NCBI GenBank assembly: GCA_014904845.1
Contig: MU119224.1
Coordinates: 186,001-250,000 of the forward strand
Source: Acephala macrosclerotiorum
Taxonomy: Eukaryota > Ascomycota > Leotiomycetes > Helotiales > Mollisiaceae
DNA: 64,000 bases
Direction of reading: 5' to 3'
The notes under the pieces were generated by a model. The model was not told the origin of the DNA, made no database searches, and saw nothing but the letters and a program-made list of their open reading frames with translations. A program made the translations under genes and the position numbers. Positions 11,724 through 24,288 of the stretch are shown in pieces. Every line of letters starts with the position of its first letter. The stretch's first letter is position 1.

Positions 11724-13762
11724 ATGCCTCCAATGATCGAGGACACGAACTATGGTACACCCAGAGCCCCTATCCGGCAACCTCCACCTACCCGAGGCGG
11801 GTTAGCACCCGCAGGAGCTAATCATGCTCAGCCGACATATCGCTCACCATATGTAGGACCTTCACCAAGAAGTTCTGTGCCCGCTCAGCGCCCCTTTTCG
11901 TCTTCATCTACTTCTAGGGTGCAATACGGCAGAGTTGAGCCTCAATTTGATACCACCCGCAATTTGAACACACGCCCACCAGCACCGCCAGCACCATTCC
12001 GCGTGCAAGTACCGTCTTACCAGTCAAATGGAGCAACATCACAAGATACAAGGCCACAAACAGTCCCATACCTGTTTCAAAGGTCAACTGAATTCCAGGC
12101 ACAAAGGTCAGCTCAGTCGGCACTTGGCTCTTCGTCTCAGTCAGTGGGACGTGAATCATATCCGCTGCCAGTGCCAGGCCAACAACAATACCACACACCT
12201 TATAATGCGCCACGAACTGTACCATCAAGTGGTCATGGTCATGATATCATTCGAGCGGAGCAACTACAATACCGATCACCACCTTCTCCAAATCCTCTTT
12301 ATGAACCACAACCCACTTCGTACTCTTCGCCTTACTACCCGTCAAATATATCTCAAACCCCGGGACAGTCGAGGCAAACTCAAAGACCTCAGTCAGATAC
12401 ACTTCAATACGCAAGACCTCCTAGACAGCCTCAGCGACACCAATCATACTCTGCAAATCCAGTTCAAGTTGCCATCCCCAGCTATCGCCAACTTTCTGGC
12501 CAACAGCGACCCACATCCTACCAATCTAGCTTCCCAACCATACAAGCCTCAATCTATCCCTCAACCTCACCCTCTCCAGTATCCACACCAGGTCCCGGCA
12601 GCACATCAAAGAAGCGAATCGGCCGCCCTCCAGGAAGCAAAAACAAATCTAGCAGGCTAGCAATGGTGGAGGTACCCTCCTCATCCCCAAGTCAAGCGCG
12701 CCGCGGCCGACCCTCCAAAGATGGCGACAGCTCTGGGCCACCCTCCACAATTCTAAAAAAGAGAGGTCGTCCATACGCCAATGCTGAAAGCGCACAGAAA
12801 GCCAGAGAAAAAGCTGAAAGGAAGGCAAATCCAGATGCGCATCCTAAGAAAAGAGGTCGTCCTTTGAAGATTACACATCAGGTCGACATTGCTATTCCGG
12901 AAGCTAAATACGTCCCTTTCTTGTGTGAATGGAAGGGCTGTCATGCTGAGCTGCATAACTTGGAGACTTTGAGGTTGCATATCACTAGTGTGCATGGAAG
13001 GAAGCTGGTGGGACATGGGAAAGGTGTGAGGATTTGCAAATGGGGAAAGTGTGGCATCAAAGTCGAGGAGGCTGATGAGGAATCCAAGTCTCCAGTGCCA
13101 ATTCTCATCGATGATGATTCCAACCCAAAGGCTCGAAAGGTGGAGTTCAGCTCGAAGAAAGAGTGGAAGGAGCATATTGAGAACGCACATCTAATTCCCT
13201 TCGCTTGGCATATGGGTGATGGCCCCAAGGCTACTTGTCTCGGTAGATTCTTCTCTCCCATTCCCTTTTCTATCTTCTGCTAACATAAAGTCCAGACTTG
13301 AAAGAACCTGATGCCATCCCACATTGGCTTTGCGACTCCGAAGGAAACCAAGTGACTCCCTCAGCAACCATGCTAACCCTCGAAGGCGGCTTCGCAAAAA
13401 TCAACAACGCAAGACGTTGGGCAAAAGAACAACGCAAGCTGAAGATCGATATCTCAGAGAAGTCAAGTGGGCAGTATATGAAGACCCAAGCGCAGATAGT
13501 GCAGGAAGAGAATGCGGAGGGAGAAGGAGCGAGTGGGGAGTTGGACACCGGCGAGGAGGTGGAGATGGGCACTAGTACGGGAGATGACAGGGATGATGGC
13601 GAGAATGAGGGTGGTGATGAAAATGGGGTTGGTGATGGAAACGAGGATGATATGGAGGTGGGTGGTGATGGTGAAGGAGAGGACGAGGGAACAGGAAACG
13701 TAACTCGAGAGGGGACTGGAGAGGACAGTGGTCCGGATTTGATGATTCTTGATCGGCTGTGA
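11724..13762 (+). CDS. AT-hook and C2H2 zinc-finger nuclear protein
   Basis: Two exons, 11724-13242 and 13296-13762, 661 residues; the intron has a GCTAAC branch point and ends TCCAG. Residues 1-290 are Pro/Gln/Ser/Tyr-rich and disordered. Residues about 295-390 carry four AT-hook cores of the GRP/RGRP type (KKRIGRPPGSKNK, ARRGRPSKDG, KKRGRPYAN, KKRGRPLK), which bind the minor groove of AT-rich DNA. A C2H2 finger follows (FLCEWKGCHAELHNLETLRL then HITSVH), then a second Cys pair (CKWGKCG) whose His ligands are spread over a longer insert ending at EHIENAH. The C-terminus is highly acidic. This architecture suggests a sequence-specific chromatin or transcription regulator; targets are unknown. 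No neighbouring operon-like context. Confidence 0.8.
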
Positions 13763-14641
13763 GAAGGCAGCTTTACGATGGAGACGAAACAAAACGGGAG
13801 GTCTAGGATGCATACCTAGATACTTGCAAGCATACTCCGGATTACGCAAAATAGCATAGCATCCGAGGCAGACGTGCACATATTTTGAGCCATTCAGGTT
13901 GCGTAGCATTATCTCAGTAATTGCAACAATTTACTCGACTTCACTGCTTCAGAATTGAGACCACGATGCTTGGTTCCGAGTGATTTGAGACATGAGCCAA
14001 AGAAGAAGATTTCAGAAGAGATACCACCACGGATTAACAAGGTTCGGTTCAGGAAGGAATGAAGAGGGGAATTTGAGATGCGACAAGAGACAATAAAAAC
14101 CTAATTTTGAACTGTTACGCTTGCGCTATGAAGATGTGACCTTTCATCTCCCTTTGATCTTAAGCTCCAATGCAAGCAAACACACTGATTTCTCTCGAAC
14201 CTTGACACGCTCAAACATCTAAAATCCTTGAGCGTGACTCTGCAGCTCTTCCGGCATCATCGACCTCACGTTTCTCGAGTAATGTAACTCGTAGGTTGCG
14301 GACACGCATGAGACTGCGCTTCTTATTAGTCCGCAAAACAGAAACGCAATCCTCAAAATAATATGAAGTCTCTAATCGAAGTTGGTTGATCAGATGCTTC
14401 TCTATCCACACCTGGATATCTACCAACCCGCTCAACACATGCCAACAGACATCATACCATATACTAAGCATTACGCCGAATGGGACATACAACTTCAACC
14501 CTCAATGCAAAAATCATTATTTTCAACCCCATCATCATGCAACCAATATCCATGCCAAACGCTCCCACGATGCGCACCCAGGCTTTCCCTGGAGATATGT
14601 ACTAAAAAAAGTGCAGCAAGAACTCAAACCCACGAGCACGC
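13763..14641. other. Intergenic DNA between convergent genes
   Basis: It lies between the 3' ends of the AT-hook gene (+) and the WSC oxidase gene (-), so it should hold both 3' UTRs and terminators. No additional gene is supported. Confidence 0.5.
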
Positions 14642-17600
14642 TTACGATCCAACAGCACCAAGACCGGGAGTAGTGAAATCCGAGTACGCAGGCCAGTTCC
14701 CGAGATTTGCGGCATCGGCGATAGCGCCTCCAACACGCACCCAATTCGAATGTCCTGGCATGGCTCCGTCGAGAACGAAGATCTGATACCAGCCTGGTGG
14801 AGCAACGTGTGCGGATGGAGGGGTCGTGAGTTGGCAAATTGCTGCTGCTGCGGTGCCGGAACATGACACGGTGAGGAAGAGTGTGCGTTGACCCATGCTA
14901 TTTCCATGAGTTGAAGAAACAGCAGCCATCATCGAGACACGGACAGCTGCAAGGTTGCCGGTGGGGATCTTGGCTGTGATGGATACAGTAGCGCCATACG
15001 CCCAGTCGGTGTTGGTGATCGTGAATGATGGGGCTGTGGCACCGGAGAGTGTGTATGGAGGGTTGAAAACCTCGACTCTGTACTCTTCGGGGTGGGTACC
15101 ATCCTCAGGATCAGAACCTGAGACGAGGACTCGTCCATCTGGAAGGAGGATTGCTTCGCTGTGGTAAAGTCTCGCAACGATAGTGGTAGCCATAATCGAC
15201 ATCCTGGAGTTGACTGGTTTGGAAGGATCGTATAGGACGGCGTTGTAGTTAGGGTCTGTGGCGAGACCGAAACCAGCAACGCCTTCTTGGGCGCCGTTCA
15301 AGATGAGATATGTCCCGTCGGGCAGGGCGCAGATACAAGACATGACTCGTTGGGAAGGCATACGTTCTAATGTCCAGGTTGGAGCTGCGATTTCTGGCTG
15401 AGTAGAAACGCAGTTATCGATCGCATATGCAGCGCCGTTGGAAGAACCACCACAGACGAGGACAGTTACGGGGTCAGAGTATGGTGGGTATTGAGGGAAC
15501 ATGACTCCAGTTCCTTCGAGAGGGTAGGTTCGGCCAGCGAGGAAGTTGTTGACGGATCCGGGGAGGTTGGGGAGGGTTTTGATGGTGTCGAACGTTACTT
15601 CGTCGATGATTCGGGCTTCGTTGTAGTAGACGACGAAGATGCCTCCGCTGGGGAGTACCCACATGAATGGGTAGAGATTGTCGGGGTCGGTACGATCAAG
15701 CCAGTCAAGATACTTGGCGTAACCACCCTTTGGAGGTGGGAGGATCTCACAGGATGGTGTCGGGGCACTATTGGAGCCCACTTCTCCACCGAGGACAAGG
15801 ACGGAACCATTGGTCATGATCATGGCAGATGGGTACCAACGACCAGCAAGCAAAGAGACTTCGTTGACATTCTCTTGCCAATCGGTTGTTCCTGGTACTC
15901 CTGGAGAACCGCTGGGTGTGTAGAGGCGGACTCCGTAGGTTGATGCACCAGCCCATCCTCCGATGTTCAATTGACGACCGGCTTTGTCGGGGAGAGTGAC
16001 ACCGGCGGAACAGAAGATATCACTCTTGACGTGCAATGGTCTCCAGGCATTCGCGAAGTCGCTGACGAAAGCAAGATCCAGTTCATAGGTACCAGTTGTG
16101 TTGGGAGCACCTGTTCCAGACTTTTCCATGAAGACGACTTTGTTGTTAATGCCAACCGTGGTGATGAGAGGAACCACAACACCACCAATTAAGAATTGGT
16201 AGGAACCAGCAGCGTTGCCAGTGGGTGTGTTCCAGGTGTATAGGGGCGTTCCAGTCCACTTGTAGTATGAAAGTCTGCTTCCGCCACCGCAGTAATAAGC
16301 TGAGTTACCAGAGCAAGGGACTTGGCAATCAGTTTCTGGCTGAATGGTAGATCCAGAAGCGATGAGCGCAGAATCGTCACCGCAGTAACACTCATCACCG
16401 TATTCCATACCTGCGGCCATGTATCCAAATTGAGCACAGAGGGACAGGCAGCTTGTGGCAGTATTGTTGTTGGTAAGAATGTTTTGCCAGAACAGAGCAC
16501 GAACATTGTTGATGTTGTCATTGTAGCAACCTTGATATGTCCAAGAGCCTGGGAGGTTGGTCTTTTGAGCGGCAGGGGGTGCGTAGACAGTGAGGTTGCC
16601 AGTGTGGTAGATGCTGAGATAGTTTCCGTTACCACAGATCTCGGCGGAGTTTCCTGGGCAAGCCATGTTGCAGTTCGAAGACGCGGTGAGAGCTGCGCCA
16701 TTGTAGAGATAGTTGTCGCAGAAACATTGCGTTCCGTACTCCATACCAGCGACAGAATATCCGAGACCAATACAAGTCTTGATACAGCTCTCTACACTGT
16801 TTGTTTGGCTGTCTGGCTGTTGGTTCTGGAGAGCTCTGCCAGTGGTTCCCTCAGAATAGCAGCCATCGTACTTCCATCCCGTGGGAAGTCCAGTCGCGCT
16901 GGATGTCTGGGAGGAACTTGAGGAGCTCTTGACGGAGATGGAGCTTGCAACACTTGTTGATGACACGGTGATTGAACTGGAAGTTGATGAAGCTGTGCTG
17001 ATAGTCGAAGAGCCTGAGCCAGTGCTGTTTCCTCCAGATAATGAGTACATCTCCAAACGATTTCCGGCTCCGCAGTATTCGTAGGCATTTCCTGGGCAGG
17101 TAAAAGAGCAGTCAGCCTGATTGGTTGCCAGAATGGAACCAGCACCCAAAGAGTTTCCACAATAACATTCTCCACCGTATTCAACTCCCCAGTAGGTGAA
17201 GCCAGCGCAGTTAATAGCACATGCCTCAAGTGTCATAGCGGTGTAGTCGTAGAAAGCGTCACCGCTCAGAGCTCGGACATTCGTTCCCTCCGTGTAGCAT
17301 CCTGCAAATGTGTACAATCCAATTGTCGGCTTGACAGCAAGAGTTGGGGATACTGAGGCTGAAGTGGATGATGCAGATGATGATTTGGAGCTTGAGGAAG
17401 ATAGGGTGCTTGAGACACTGCTAGAAGAGCTTGATTTTGAAGACGAGGTAGAAGTTACGCCAGTATAATCGAACTTGTAGATGTCCAATCTATTACCAGC
17501 ACCGCAATATTCAGAGGAGTTGCCGGCGCAAAGCATGTTGCAGCCAGAGAGGCCCTCAGGGGCAACGACAGCGGCATTTTGGATCGAATTATCGCAATCT

Positions 17601-18391
17601 GCGAATTATTAGCACAGCAAATTTTTTTTTTTTTGGCTGCTGAATCTTCTACTTACAGCACTCGTCGGCATACTCAATACCTGCGTATGTGTATCCAGCA
17701 GTTTTGCATGCTGAAATACACAACGCAACCGTCATAGCAGACTGACCACCGGTTACTGCCGTGAACTGGGTCAATGCACGACCGTTTGTTCCCTCACTAA
17801 GTTTCTCGTCAATCTCCACTATCGTGATGCTGCAGCCACCCGGATAGGCGCTGAACGTTGGAACTTACGTGTAACAGCCAAAGAAGCCATATCCCAAAGT
17901 CCCGGGATCTGTGGATGGTCCTGGTGGAGGGTTCTTTCCGTTCCAGAATACCGACAATCGACTTGGTCCACCGCAGATCTCTGTAGAATTGCCCGTGCAG
18001 GTCATCGAACAATCACTTGTTGCCGCCATAGTTCCGGTTGAAGCAATCGAGGTACCGCAGTCTGTCGAGAGACCTGTTAGTGCTATTGAAAACAGAGTCA
18101 ATGGCCCTTCTGCTTACAGCACTCTTGCGAATATTCTGTTCCCGCATAGTAATAACCAAGTCCATCGCAGTAACTGATACAGGATTCGTCCGTCATGCCC
18201 GTAGTGTTCACATATGACGAGCCCGTCAACGTTTTTGGTCCCGGATCTGTGTAACATCCTTGGTACGCCCACGTTCCTGAGAGAACCGTCGGTACCACCG
18301 CCGCTCTCTTATTCAAGACTACCGCATCCACACTTGCATATGAAGCAATGAAGAACAACGAGGCGGCAACCTGAACGATTGAAGGAGCCAT
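14642..18391 (-). CDS. Secreted WSC-domain galactose/glyoxal oxidase-like enzyme (copper radical oxidase, AA5 type)
   Basis: Four exons: 18391-18118, 18061-17869, 17796-17657 and 17598-14642, 1187 residues. A signal peptide (ending near SVDAVVLNKR) is followed by five WSC carbohydrate-binding modules starting near residues 38, 147, 297, 443 and 554, each with GCY(T/S/N) and EC(Y/F)C(D/G) signatures; Ser/Thr-rich linkers separate some. The catalytic part is a kelch-type propeller plus the C-terminal galactose-oxidase domain (DUF1929). Expected copper and radical residues are visible: Cys about 732 (DIFCSAG) and Tyr about 791 (GRWYPS) for the thioether pair, Tyr-His about 1014-1015 (ARLYHSE) and His about 1100 (SSTHGNS). 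AA5 enzymes oxidise alcohols or aldehydes and release hydrogen peroxide outside the cell; the WSC array probably holds it on wall or plant polysaccharide. The substrate cannot be read from sequence. Confidence 0.88.
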
Positions 18392-19322
18392 CTTCGCTGT
18401 TTATTAAGTTAAGTATAAAAAAAAGGTAACGACGGACAGAGAAGATCTCCTGTAGGAACAAAAGAGGAGAGACAGTCGATGAGAGGGCCCACGCCTATGA
18501 TGTAGGAGAACTGGACATCACGCCCATCGTGGAGGAACCGATCTGTGGTACGGATATTGATGGAAATGGTAAGGGTATCTCAGAGCCATCTCCACAGGCG
18601 CTGCCAGACCGACGCCTCCAAGGAGGATAGGCGTAGGAAGGCTCAGGGAAACTGAAAGACAATTGCGGCTAAATGGAAAATAATTTGTTCGAAGCGGCCT
18701 TACACCCTAGCACTCCTGCAGCAAAGATATGTCTTGCAAGGGTCTCCAGAGCTGTACGCGAAAGAGTGAAGAGGCTGCATTAAGGTTGTTTTCGCTGTAC
18801 GGCCCAGGGTAGTCGATATGCTTAAAGTGAGCTAGGGCAAAGAATACGAAGGTGGCCAGATTTCTAGGATTCTGCAAATCATAGTTGGAGAAACCCCCGA
18901 AGCAAAGGCAGCGGCATCTGGATTCGGACGAGGAGAAGCATGTCCCAGGAGCTAGGGGAGCCGGAAGGAGCAAACATAACCGGTATGCCATGCAGTGCAC
19001 CGAGCAGAGTTGGATGATGGGTGAAATTGGTGGTCATTGCAGTGCTGAGAAATCGTGGCAACAACCCCATGGTTTCACGTGTACCCGGACTCAGCGCCAA
19101 TGGAGATTCGTATCGATCTCGTGCCTGAATCGCTCGTCTGTGCCTGACGATCGGATCGCGGGCAGGAAGGTTGTGAGATTGTGAGATCCTCCACTCACAT
19201 CTCGACGCCGGTGAAGAGAGCCCCTGAAGAAAAATTAAAGACCCTGCAGCACCAAAATAGACGACAACAGAGAAACTCGCCAAGTCGGAAAACTTATCGA
19301 CGGGCTTGGACGATCAAGCGAG
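18392..19322. other. Upstream region of the WSC oxidase gene
   Basis: It holds the presumed promoter of the oxidase. A 134-codon minus-strand frame (19283-18879) has no recognisable motif and is not called. Confidence 0.4.
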
Positions 19323-19830
19323 CTAGGCCTTAATATCTTCCTCTTCCGGGCCCCCTGGCGAAGCTTCCTGTCCAGACTGGAAGAATACCAGAATACCACT
19401 CAAGATGGCAATGGCAAAAGGCAGTCTACCAAACGCAAGGCGGTTGAAAGAACGAGCTTCTCCACAGATCATACGACTGATACCATACCATGCAGCGAGA
19501 ACGACGGCGTCAAGAGAGGGAGGAGCATGTCCGGATAGTCGTTGATGATTACCGAAGGCCTGTAAGTTACAAACTCTCCACCACTCTATCTGCGAGCGAG
19601 TTCATCGCCTTTGATACGAGATGGACCCATCCATTCCTACCCCTGAACAGAGCGCCCGCTCCAGGAAGAAATGAGCCAAGATCCCCAGGGTCTTGATGCC
19701 ACCTTTGGGATGAGCGCTGATAAACTTCATGCTGGCCAGCCGCACAGGAACTCGGCATCCTCGAGAGCCGCATTCGCTCTGGAGATATCTCCCATTGGTC
19801 AAAGAGAGCGAACACTCTTCGGTTATCCAT
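19323..19830 (-). CDS. Possible small membrane-protein gene or remnant, unrecognised
   Basis: A minus-strand frame from an apparent splice acceptor at 19559 to a stop at 19323 reads PPSLDAVVLAAWYGISRMIC, then RLPFAIAILSGILVFFQSGQ and an acidic tail (GPEEEDIKA). Upstream (19830-19567) two overlapping frames look coding-like in turn, one containing HPKGGIKTLGILAHFFLERA. The parts do not join cleanly, so this is either a multi-exon gene with introns I cannot resolve or a decayed gene. Function unknown. Confidence 0.25.
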
Positions 19831-21743
19831 TTTCTCGTTGATGCTTTGTGAGGACTTTTCCTTTCGTCAGCTTTACAACATTCAGCTACACCATCGAAAA
19901 GCCTCTTCCAGAATGAAAGCGTCCAAGAGCTCGGCCGTACATCTAATCTTGATCATCAATGATTCATGGTAGTCAAATCTGATCGATTTGTCTTAAACAA
20001 AAGCCTTAGCTTAGCGTCTGCAAAGCAATTATTCTCGCCTTGCCGTTCAGTGTCCACGACGGCATTAGATGTCCCAGCCGCTTCTCCTGAACGGCTTGGG
20101 CGTTGACAATCTCCGAATGTTTGACATGCCGCCCTCGCTTTCGTGCATGCATGCACATCTCGTGTTGCACACCAACGGCCAACTACCCAGGAACCGATAT
20201 CTCGTGCATGAGGGCGCAGAAGGCGTGAGAGAACACGAATCTGTCAAAAGCAATATAGGATAGCCTTGGCTCGGACATGCACAGAACTATTCATCACGCT
20301 AATGCACGTGCGTTGCTAGCACAAAACATGCATAAGTTTGTCTTGTCAGAACAGGTCGCGAGACAACTTTCTTTAAAAAACCGAATTCTGGAACCAAGTC
20401 CATTGCTCTCTCGACACGAAAGTATGCGAGAAAATCGATAACTCATCTCAGCAAATCATCGTCACCGCTGTCAAGTGTAGGCCAAAGCAGCCAAGAGTGT
20501 GAAGAAAATTCTGGGCGAGATCCAAACGGCCTCGTACCAACTTGCATGCTGCAGCTTCCACATGTCAAACGTCGCGAAGAAACTTTGATAGACAACTGAA
20601 GAGACGGTCCTTCAACTGCTCACGGAGATGTCAACTACTCGACGAACATAATGTCATCTGCAACGCCATGACTTTCACGATACGACCTCAGTCAACCTCG
20701 AGCTAAATCCTAGCAAGCGATCCGACGAAAGACGAGAGATTCCGTCTCGAACTCTCTATTTGTTAATATGCGTACAGCAAATAGAAACAAACCTACCATG
20801 GTCACTACAGCGGTCTATTCTCAACCGGATTAAGCTACTGTACCCAACCTCACGATTACACACACCGTCATAACTTTATCGATATCTACAACACGATATG
20901 CTAAGACACATTATCGATATGCATGTCTCTACACCTGCATACGCATCGCATTGCAGCTCATAAAATACTGACCTTCCAGGCGAGCACCTCTCAAATTCAG
21001 AAAGTGGGGGATGATGAACTAGTTTTCAATCCCACATAGTATCCTCAGCGAGTGTAAAGCTAATTCGAAGGGGAGAATTTCAGAGAATTTCCTCCGAGCT
21101 ATTGATCGTTGCTTCTAGATGCATGGCTAGTGTATGTTTTAAGAAGCTTGAATTCCAATCAGACTGCTTGTAGGCATACTAGGAACTTCTGCTCAGACAA
21201 TCACTGAGATCTGATGCTATCTCTAGTCGTTAGTGAGCATTCCCGAACTAAAAAGTTTTCGGAACGTTGCGGTGAGCATTCGATGTCTGTTTTCTTCTGC
21301 TGTTGCAAAGAGCCGTTGGAAAGTTCCAGAGGCAATCTACACAGTGTGCTTTTCGATGATTGCTTGCACTGGCTGAATACCAAGTCCCAATCTGAAGCTC
21401 CTACTCATTTCTGAGTTAGTACAGATCACAAAATGTCAATTCCAACGACCAAAAATCGCCTGATTTCGATTTTCAACTGCCCCTCACGTTCCAGCGCTCC
21501 ATGAGAATCGCTCCTCTAGGCAGGGTCATAATCAATCCTATCCAAGCCCTTCGAACCAAACACCCCAATCGACGGCATCCAAGAAACATCATGCTCAATA
21601 TCCGTCTCCTCAATCCCAAGCTTCATAACACGCCCACCATCGCCACTCTCTCCTTTCCACAGCCCCTGTGTAAGACACTACACCGGCTCCACCAATCTCA
21701 AAAGCAGAAACATGCCCCCACTCTTCGATCTCAAGGACGTTTT
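19831..21743. other. Gene-poor stretch
   Basis: About 1.9 kb without a supportable gene. Only short unconnected frames occur. No tRNA, transposon ends or long repeats were recognised. Confidence 0.4.
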
Positions 21744-22640
21744 TCACGTCTTCATCTCGGAATTAACACCCTCTCCCCACCGCATACTCAAGATCTCCTT
21801 CATGGCTGCTCTATGCATAGCTATTGCAAGTCCATCTGGATCCTTGAGGTAAGGTTCGAAATCAACAAACCAGACAGCCCGCATCAGAAACCACCTTTGA
21901 CTTCTACGGCAATTTAACATCGAGATCATCCACCTCAGGCTCCTTTGGACCAACCATCTTCCTCTTATAAAGCACAACTCCAAAACCCCCCTCGACATAT
22001 TTGTTCACACACCCAGAAGCTTTCTCCCTCTTCATAAAATTCCTCCTCCCGTCAATCTCCCAGGCAACCATCTTCCCCTTCTCACTAATCCCATGATAAA
22101 GACTCACAGCATACCACGCACTAACACAACATCGAACGATATTAGAATGGAACTCAAGAAGCGTATCGAAAGCTCCCTTCCTCATATCGCGACACCACAT
22201 TACTTGAACCTTGTATCCCGACTTCAGGCCATGGAGGGTGTGGAAACTGCCATTGTGTTCAACATATTGTTCGTCATCAGAGGTCTGGGATCTGTCCATG
22301 AAGCACCGATAAGGGGGAGGAGGTAGGTGAATCGAGCAGCGGAGACGCCGCCGCCGGAGATGTAGAAATCCCAGTTTGAGGCTTGGGGTGGCAGGCGGTG
22401 GGGTAAAAAAAAATGCTACTGCTGGGGAGTCGGATAGGACGGCGTTACAGCCTCGTAAGACTGAGAGGAGAACCTTTATTGCTCCTTTTCCGGGAGCAAG
22501 CTCGGAGAAGAATTGCTGAGGGTTGTAGCGGTGGTAGTAAACTTTTGGGAGGGAGGGAGGAGCGCTGGGTGTGTATGGTGATTTTCGCTGCTATTTCTGC
22601 TGGGATGTGGAGGGGTGGTTTCATGCTGAGTTGAGTTGAG
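21744..22640 (-). pseudogene. Frameshifted copy of a conserved fungal hypothetical gene
   Basis: Three minus-strand blocks in different frames read as one protein. The first (about 22560-22300) has YYHRYNPQQFFSELAPGKGA and GAIKVLLSVLRGCNAVLSD. The second (22280-21904) has DEQYVEHNGSFHTLHGLKSG and CVSAWYAVSLYHGISEKGKM. The third (21895-21744) has WFVDFEPYLKDPDGLAIAMH before a stop. Frame changes near 22290 and 21905 break the gene, and no GT-AG intron fits either point. The blocks resemble a repeated Leotiomycetes hypothetical family (inference); function unknown. Confidence 0.6.
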
Positions 22641-22652
22641 TTGAGTTGAGTG
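22626..22652. repeat. TTGAG pentanucleotide microsatellite
   Basis: Five consecutive copies of TTGAG lie just upstream of the frameshifted hypothetical gene. Simple tandem repeat; no function inferred. Confidence 0.8.
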
Positions 22653-23191
22653 GAAGTTTGAAGTTGGAGGTAGGTGATGTTTAAGAAGATCGCCTGGTTT
22701 CAGGGGGAAGAAGCAGATTCATGGCTTTTGAAAGGTTCTTGCCTTATGTTGTGCTGTACAAATGGGGCTCAAAGGGAGTGAGGTGTAAGTGCTTGCTTCA
22801 CGTGCTGTTGCAGGCTTTGACGCAACAGCCTGATGAATGAAGATTGTCTAGAAGCATCTTGGAACATGGTATGTACATTCTTTTGAAGGCTATGTTGGGC
22901 GTCGGGCAGAGCAAAAACCGCGGTCCCTTCGAACCTTTGACGACGCACGGCGCCAGTTTTCCATATCATCTCACAAAAGTCACGTCTCGAAATCTGTGCA
23001 ACTGGCTGATCTGACAACTAGTACGAACATCCAAAATCAGGGAAACATCCAGTAAAGATACGGGCTTCGTTCGCTGTCATAGACACAATCTAACGAACAT
23101 ACGCCTTCCAAAATCCAGACCGCTCATCATGTCCACCTGCTACTCCACCCTCGCAACCTCAATCCAAGCACCTAACTCAACCCCGTCCCAC
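22653..23191. other. Intergenic DNA
   Basis: No supported gene. It separates the 21.7-22.6 kb pseudogene from the 3' end of the minus-strand F-box-like gene. Confidence 0.4.
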
Positions 23192-23923
23192 TCAATACTC
23201 AAAGAAACACCTCCCACCCCTCCTGGTCGGAAAACTCCTCACCTCATACACCCTCCCCTCCTTCTCCGCCCTATCCCTCTCGTTCGCCACCCAATCCTTC
23301 ATCCACTGGATATAAGCTTCTCTCTCCGCCTTATTCCTTAACCCAAGCCACTTAGAAACGATGCTCATATAAGCTTTCGTAAAGGTACAAGATGTTGACA
23401 CGAGGTCTTGTCCAAAACTAACCAAGATCACGTTGGTGAAGATTTCTTTGCGGTAGGTGATAGTAGTGGGTTGGTAGTGCTTTTTGTATAATTGGTAAAG
23501 GGAGAAACATGTTGAAGCCAGGAGACGGCGGGAGGCGGGGCCGAGGAAGTCGAGGATTAAGAGGTGGATTTCTGGTGGGAGGGAGTTGGGGAGGAGGCTC
23601 TTCTGTGGCAGTCGGACCGCTTCTTCGTTAGTATATTGGCATCATAGGTATATTTAGGAGCTTGAGAACGTACCTCGTGGCTTTTGGTTTTGTTTCTGGA
23701 CTAGTAGTTTCGCCTCTGCCTTCTCGTCCTCAATGTGGTTCTTCACGAGTGCGAATGCACGAAGTGGGAATTCCTTTCGAGAGCGAGTTGTTGATGGTGG
23801 TGCGGGTGCGGGTGCGGGTGTTGGCTTCTGCTTAGTGACCATCCATGATGGCTTGCTAGGCTTAGGTGTTTTCTTGATCATATCCCATAGGGACGTAGGC
23901 TTTGGCATATTGACGAGTGTCAT
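23192..23923 (-). CDS. F-box-like protein, paralogue A of a head-to-head pair
   Basis: Two exons, 23923-23674 and 23619-23192, 225 residues; the intron runs from GTACGT to a TACTAAC branch point and acceptor GAAG. The N-terminus (PKPTSLWDMIKKTPKPS then an Ala/Pro run) is followed by an F-box-like helical segment, LPPEIHLLILDFLGPASRRL, with ASTCFSLYQLYKKHY. The C-terminus, IVSKWLGLRNKAEREAYIQW, ends in CFFEY. The 24289-25176 gene on the other strand has the same order of motifs and the same FFEY end, so the two are paralogues. F-box proteins usually recruit substrates to SCF ubiquitin ligases, but no substrate-binding repeats are present, so the role is open. Confidence 0.7.
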
Positions 23924-24288
23924 GATGGCTGCGCAAGAGCTCAGGGTGAACGCTGTGTTGCGTTAAAAGGTTTGCGCAAGTGTTGTATTGTATGTGGATA
24001 TGATGGGTCAGGTAAGCGAAGTAAATACATGACATAGAGCTTTTCTCTGCAGTTGATTCATGAAAGAGACTGGGGATGAAAGCAAACCTCCTCAGAAAAT
24101 GACGCTAAGCTCGGTAGTACCAACTCATCCTTCCCAAATGGGCACTTTCCTACCGATTCTCGTTAGTCACTCCGTAGTTTATATCTTCAAGTCCGCTTCC
24201 TGACCCGCATATCCTTCAACGATACAACACCCGAACGCAAGCTGCGCAAAACTATCACCGCAGAAATTTTCAGTCGCAGATCTTCAAG
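23924..24288. promoter_or_regulatory. Shared divergent promoter region of the F-box-like pair
   Basis: The 365-bp gap between two head-to-head start codons must contain both promoters. Individual elements could not be assigned. Its short length makes co-regulation of the paralogues plausible (inference). Confidence 0.5.

Noticed and set aside
15491..16921. Long antisense frames opposite the WSC oxidase (15491-15943, 16322-16921 plus)
   Set aside because: They are shadows of a well-supported coding exon with strong codon bias, without starts, domains or splice context.
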